This document shows, in pieces, positions 62,286 to 64,000 of a stretch of 64,000 bases of DNA; the first letter of the stretch is position 1; every line of letters begins with the position of its first letter. The DNA comes from UBA7455 sp026713185 (GTDB taxonomy: Bacteria > Pseudomonadota > Gammaproteobacteria > Pseudomonadales > Azotimanducaceae): NCBI GenBank assembly GCA_963665785.1, contig OY762456.1, forward strand, positions 1,178,001-1,242,000, given 5' to 3'. The notes under the pieces are model-generated. The model worked only from the letters and a program-made list of their open reading frames with translations. It was not told where the DNA came from and did not search any database. The position numbers were made by a program, and so were the translations under genes.

Positions 62286-63679
62286 TTAGATCGGCGGCGG
62301 TTCAATCTCCCTCATTAGATCCAATAGCTTCGCTAATAATTTTTGGTGGTCTTCACGTAATTTAATGATGATCTGACGTCCTGTCTTAACCACCTTGGCG
62401 GCGAGCGCATAGACGCGCCAACGCAGCGTGATAACACGCTTGGTGGCCAGTTCTTCAGGTAATAACTGTCGCATTAAAGCAAACAGATTGTAGGACAGTG
62501 CCGTGACCGCAAAGTACAGGGCGTTAGCGTTAAAATCGCTACACGGTAATGTGTCCCCACCAAAATCCAGCTTCAGTTCCTTGATGCGGTTTTCGCTGGT
62601 TTCACCGCGTTGGTTGTACCAGTGGACGATTTCACTATCGCTACAATGATCCTTATTGGTGGCTATCGCACGGTAAATATAGCCCCCCACGGCCATTTCA
62701 TCTGATGTGTTATCCCCTAAATCCAAACAGGCCTGGCCGCGCTTTACTTGCCGTTGCAGCACTAGGGTAAAAGGTTCTTTATAATCGCCAATACAGTGTG
62801 TGGTACGGCATGTTTCCTGCTCAGTGGGTTCCCCGTTAGCATCCAATACAGGACACCACTGTGCAGCACTCAGTTCCGCCAGGAACTGTTTGATGGGCGC
62901 ACTCATCCTGGCTCTAATCGCATAGCTAATGCTATTGTCATCGCAATATTGAATGATTTTTGATTGATACCCTGCACAATCAATGCGCAGTGCTTTCACA
63001 CGTACGCCTGTGGGCAGTGCTGTTTCACACTGCTGAATGAACTCAAGATTCCGGCTCGCGGGCGCTGCGTTGCCGACACGAAAGCGTGATCAGTTCTTCA
63101 GGTAATAACTGTCGCATTAAAGCAAACAGATTGTAGGACAGTGCCGTGACCGCAAAGTACGCAGGCGACAATTTGATCCGTTTCAGCAATGTGACCCACC
63201 ATCGGCATATAGCCCTGGTTTTTGTTATACGTCCACTTCGCTTCTGCTTTACTCGACACCACCTCGCTGGCATCAATGTCTAGTGTGACGGCCTTGCACC
63301 GGTGCAGTGCTGCTTTCAGCAAATGCTTATTGACCGCCTGCATAGCCTGCATCGATGCCGGCGCCTTACCGAGCCGGCGCAACCATTTCCCCAAGGCTGT
63401 AGCGCAAGGAAAACTCTCCAGTGACAACACAGACAACAAGGCTTTATCGTCATTGAGCAAACGAACATCGTCTAAATGAAAACCAGCGTCGTGTTGCATG
63501 AGCATAAGTGTTTGCACATAAGTTGAGGCGGCAAACCCTCGATTGCTATTGGGTTGTGGAAAATGCTGGTCGACGCAGGCCGAAAACTGGATTGACTCCA
63601 TGAGCTGGGCCGGGAGTAATAATCCAGCGCGTGAGGTTAATAAGCCTTTAGTCGTGGCAAGTTTATGCGGTAGAATCAT
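62286..63679 (-). pseudogene. IS1380-family transposase, broken by an internal self-copy
   Basis: The N-terminal part (start at the ATG 63679) runs to about IVACV (63175) with VTLDIDASEV (first catalytic Asp), and the C-terminal part resumes at RVGNAAPASRNLEF and continues through KALRIDCAGY and WYNQRGETSENRIKELKLDFGGDTLPC. Between them sits a ~70-bp copy of the gene's own 3' region (63091-63160), which shifts the frame. The family needs both halves for its DDE site, so the enzyme is inactive unless supplied in trans. Confidence 0.85.
62448..62517. repeat. 70-bp segment duplicated at 63091-63160
   Basis: The segment encoding FAVTALSYNLFALMRQLLPEEL occurs identically twice, in the same orientation, inside the broken transposase. 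This copy is in the native position. Confidence 0.9.
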
Positions 63680-63846
63680 GGTAAGCCTTGAGTTGTTGCA
63701 CCCATTGGGTGATGGTGGGTTTTGTTGCAAACCATTATACAGCCAAGGCTTCCTGCGTTTTAGTGATTTCTATGTACGGATTGGGGCAGAAAGACCTATC
63801 TGGTGTCCTCTCTCTCGCTGTCACCGTTAGTTTATTCCCCTCCAAG

Positions 63847-63896
63847 TGAAGATCCCCCATTTTACTGGACACCCAGTTAAGCACTTTCCTGCTCAA
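63847..63896. repeat. 50-bp repeat, copy 2 (inverted copy at 22904-22953)
   Basis: The complement of this segment matches 22904-22953 with one mismatch. It lies 170 bp upstream of the IS1380 transposase start. The remaining 63897-64000 holds no gene I can support. Confidence 0.85.
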
Positions 63897-64000
63897 ACTG
63901 CATCGGGATTTTATTTCCGATAGCTGAATGTCTTCTTCTTCGGTTGTAATATATTTATATATTCAAAGGTCGCGCCTTTAGCTGATTGTCAAACATTGTG

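Overview
The window is a patchwork chromosomal segment from a Gram-negative bacterium. The TonB-dependent receptor, RND efflux pair, BCCT transporter, YejA-type binding protein and many signal peptides point to a proteobacterium. Sulfatases, paired DUF3604 proteins and acyl-CoA/SDR-type catabolic genes fit an uncultured marine or host-associated gammaproteobacterium, but that placement is an inference from gene style. No rRNA, tRNA or CRISPR array was seen.

Region 1 (1-6.2 kb) is a junkyard of mobile and truncated genes. It holds the tail of a MazF-like toxin, an ISAzo13-like insertion sequence whose transposase is split at an A8 run, a secreted esterase with an unusual C-terminal domain, an orphan HicB antitoxin, pieces of an acyl-CoA dehydrogenase/luciferase-like operon, half of a tyrosine recombinase, a small regulator-like gene with a clear operator, and an IS4-type transposase tail.

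Region 2 (6.4-22.8 kb) is a defence island on the minus strand. In transcription order it has an Ec67-like retron (msr-msd RNA plus an RT fused to a TOPRIM domain). About 620 bp later comes a BREX operon: small HTH protein, brxF, brxC, a Zn-ribbon pglX, an AAA+ ATPase, a subtilisin-like (S8) protease, a 69-aa protein, pglZ and a brxA-like gene. This is the type 3 BREX gene set, but the helicase expected between pglX and pglZ is missing. The AAA+/S8 protease pair and the small protein occupy its place, and all junctions from brxF onward except pglX/brxC and small gene/S8 overlap, suggesting one coupled unit.

Region 3 (23-38.8 kb) is catabolic: SDR, two sulfatases, two tandem cyclase-family paralogs, two convergent DUF3604 proteins, an ADP-ribosylglycohydrolase-type protein and a peptide-type binding protein. 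It is peppered with copies of a repeat with core GGGGTCAGGTCCATTTTT. These sit at the ends of truncated genes, and one lies inside a signal peptide coding sequence.

Region 4 (38.9-56.3 kb) holds an RND pump, a SUMF1-domain protein, a CMD-family protein, an epimerase-like protein, a TonB receptor with EF-hand-like motifs, then a cluster with a UGSC-type selenoprotein (in-frame UGA followed by a bacterial SECIS-like hairpin), two hot-dog dehydratases and an SDR. A BCCT transporter, a MOP-type flippase and a GST follow.

Region 5 (56.3-64 kb) is a second, smaller defence/mobile region: IS debris, an MmeI-like single-chain restriction-modification enzyme, and a convergent three-gene operon (TIGR04255-type protein, unknown protein, HNH nuclease) that may be an undescribed defence system. 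An IS1380-type transposase broken by an internal copy of its own 3' part closes the window.
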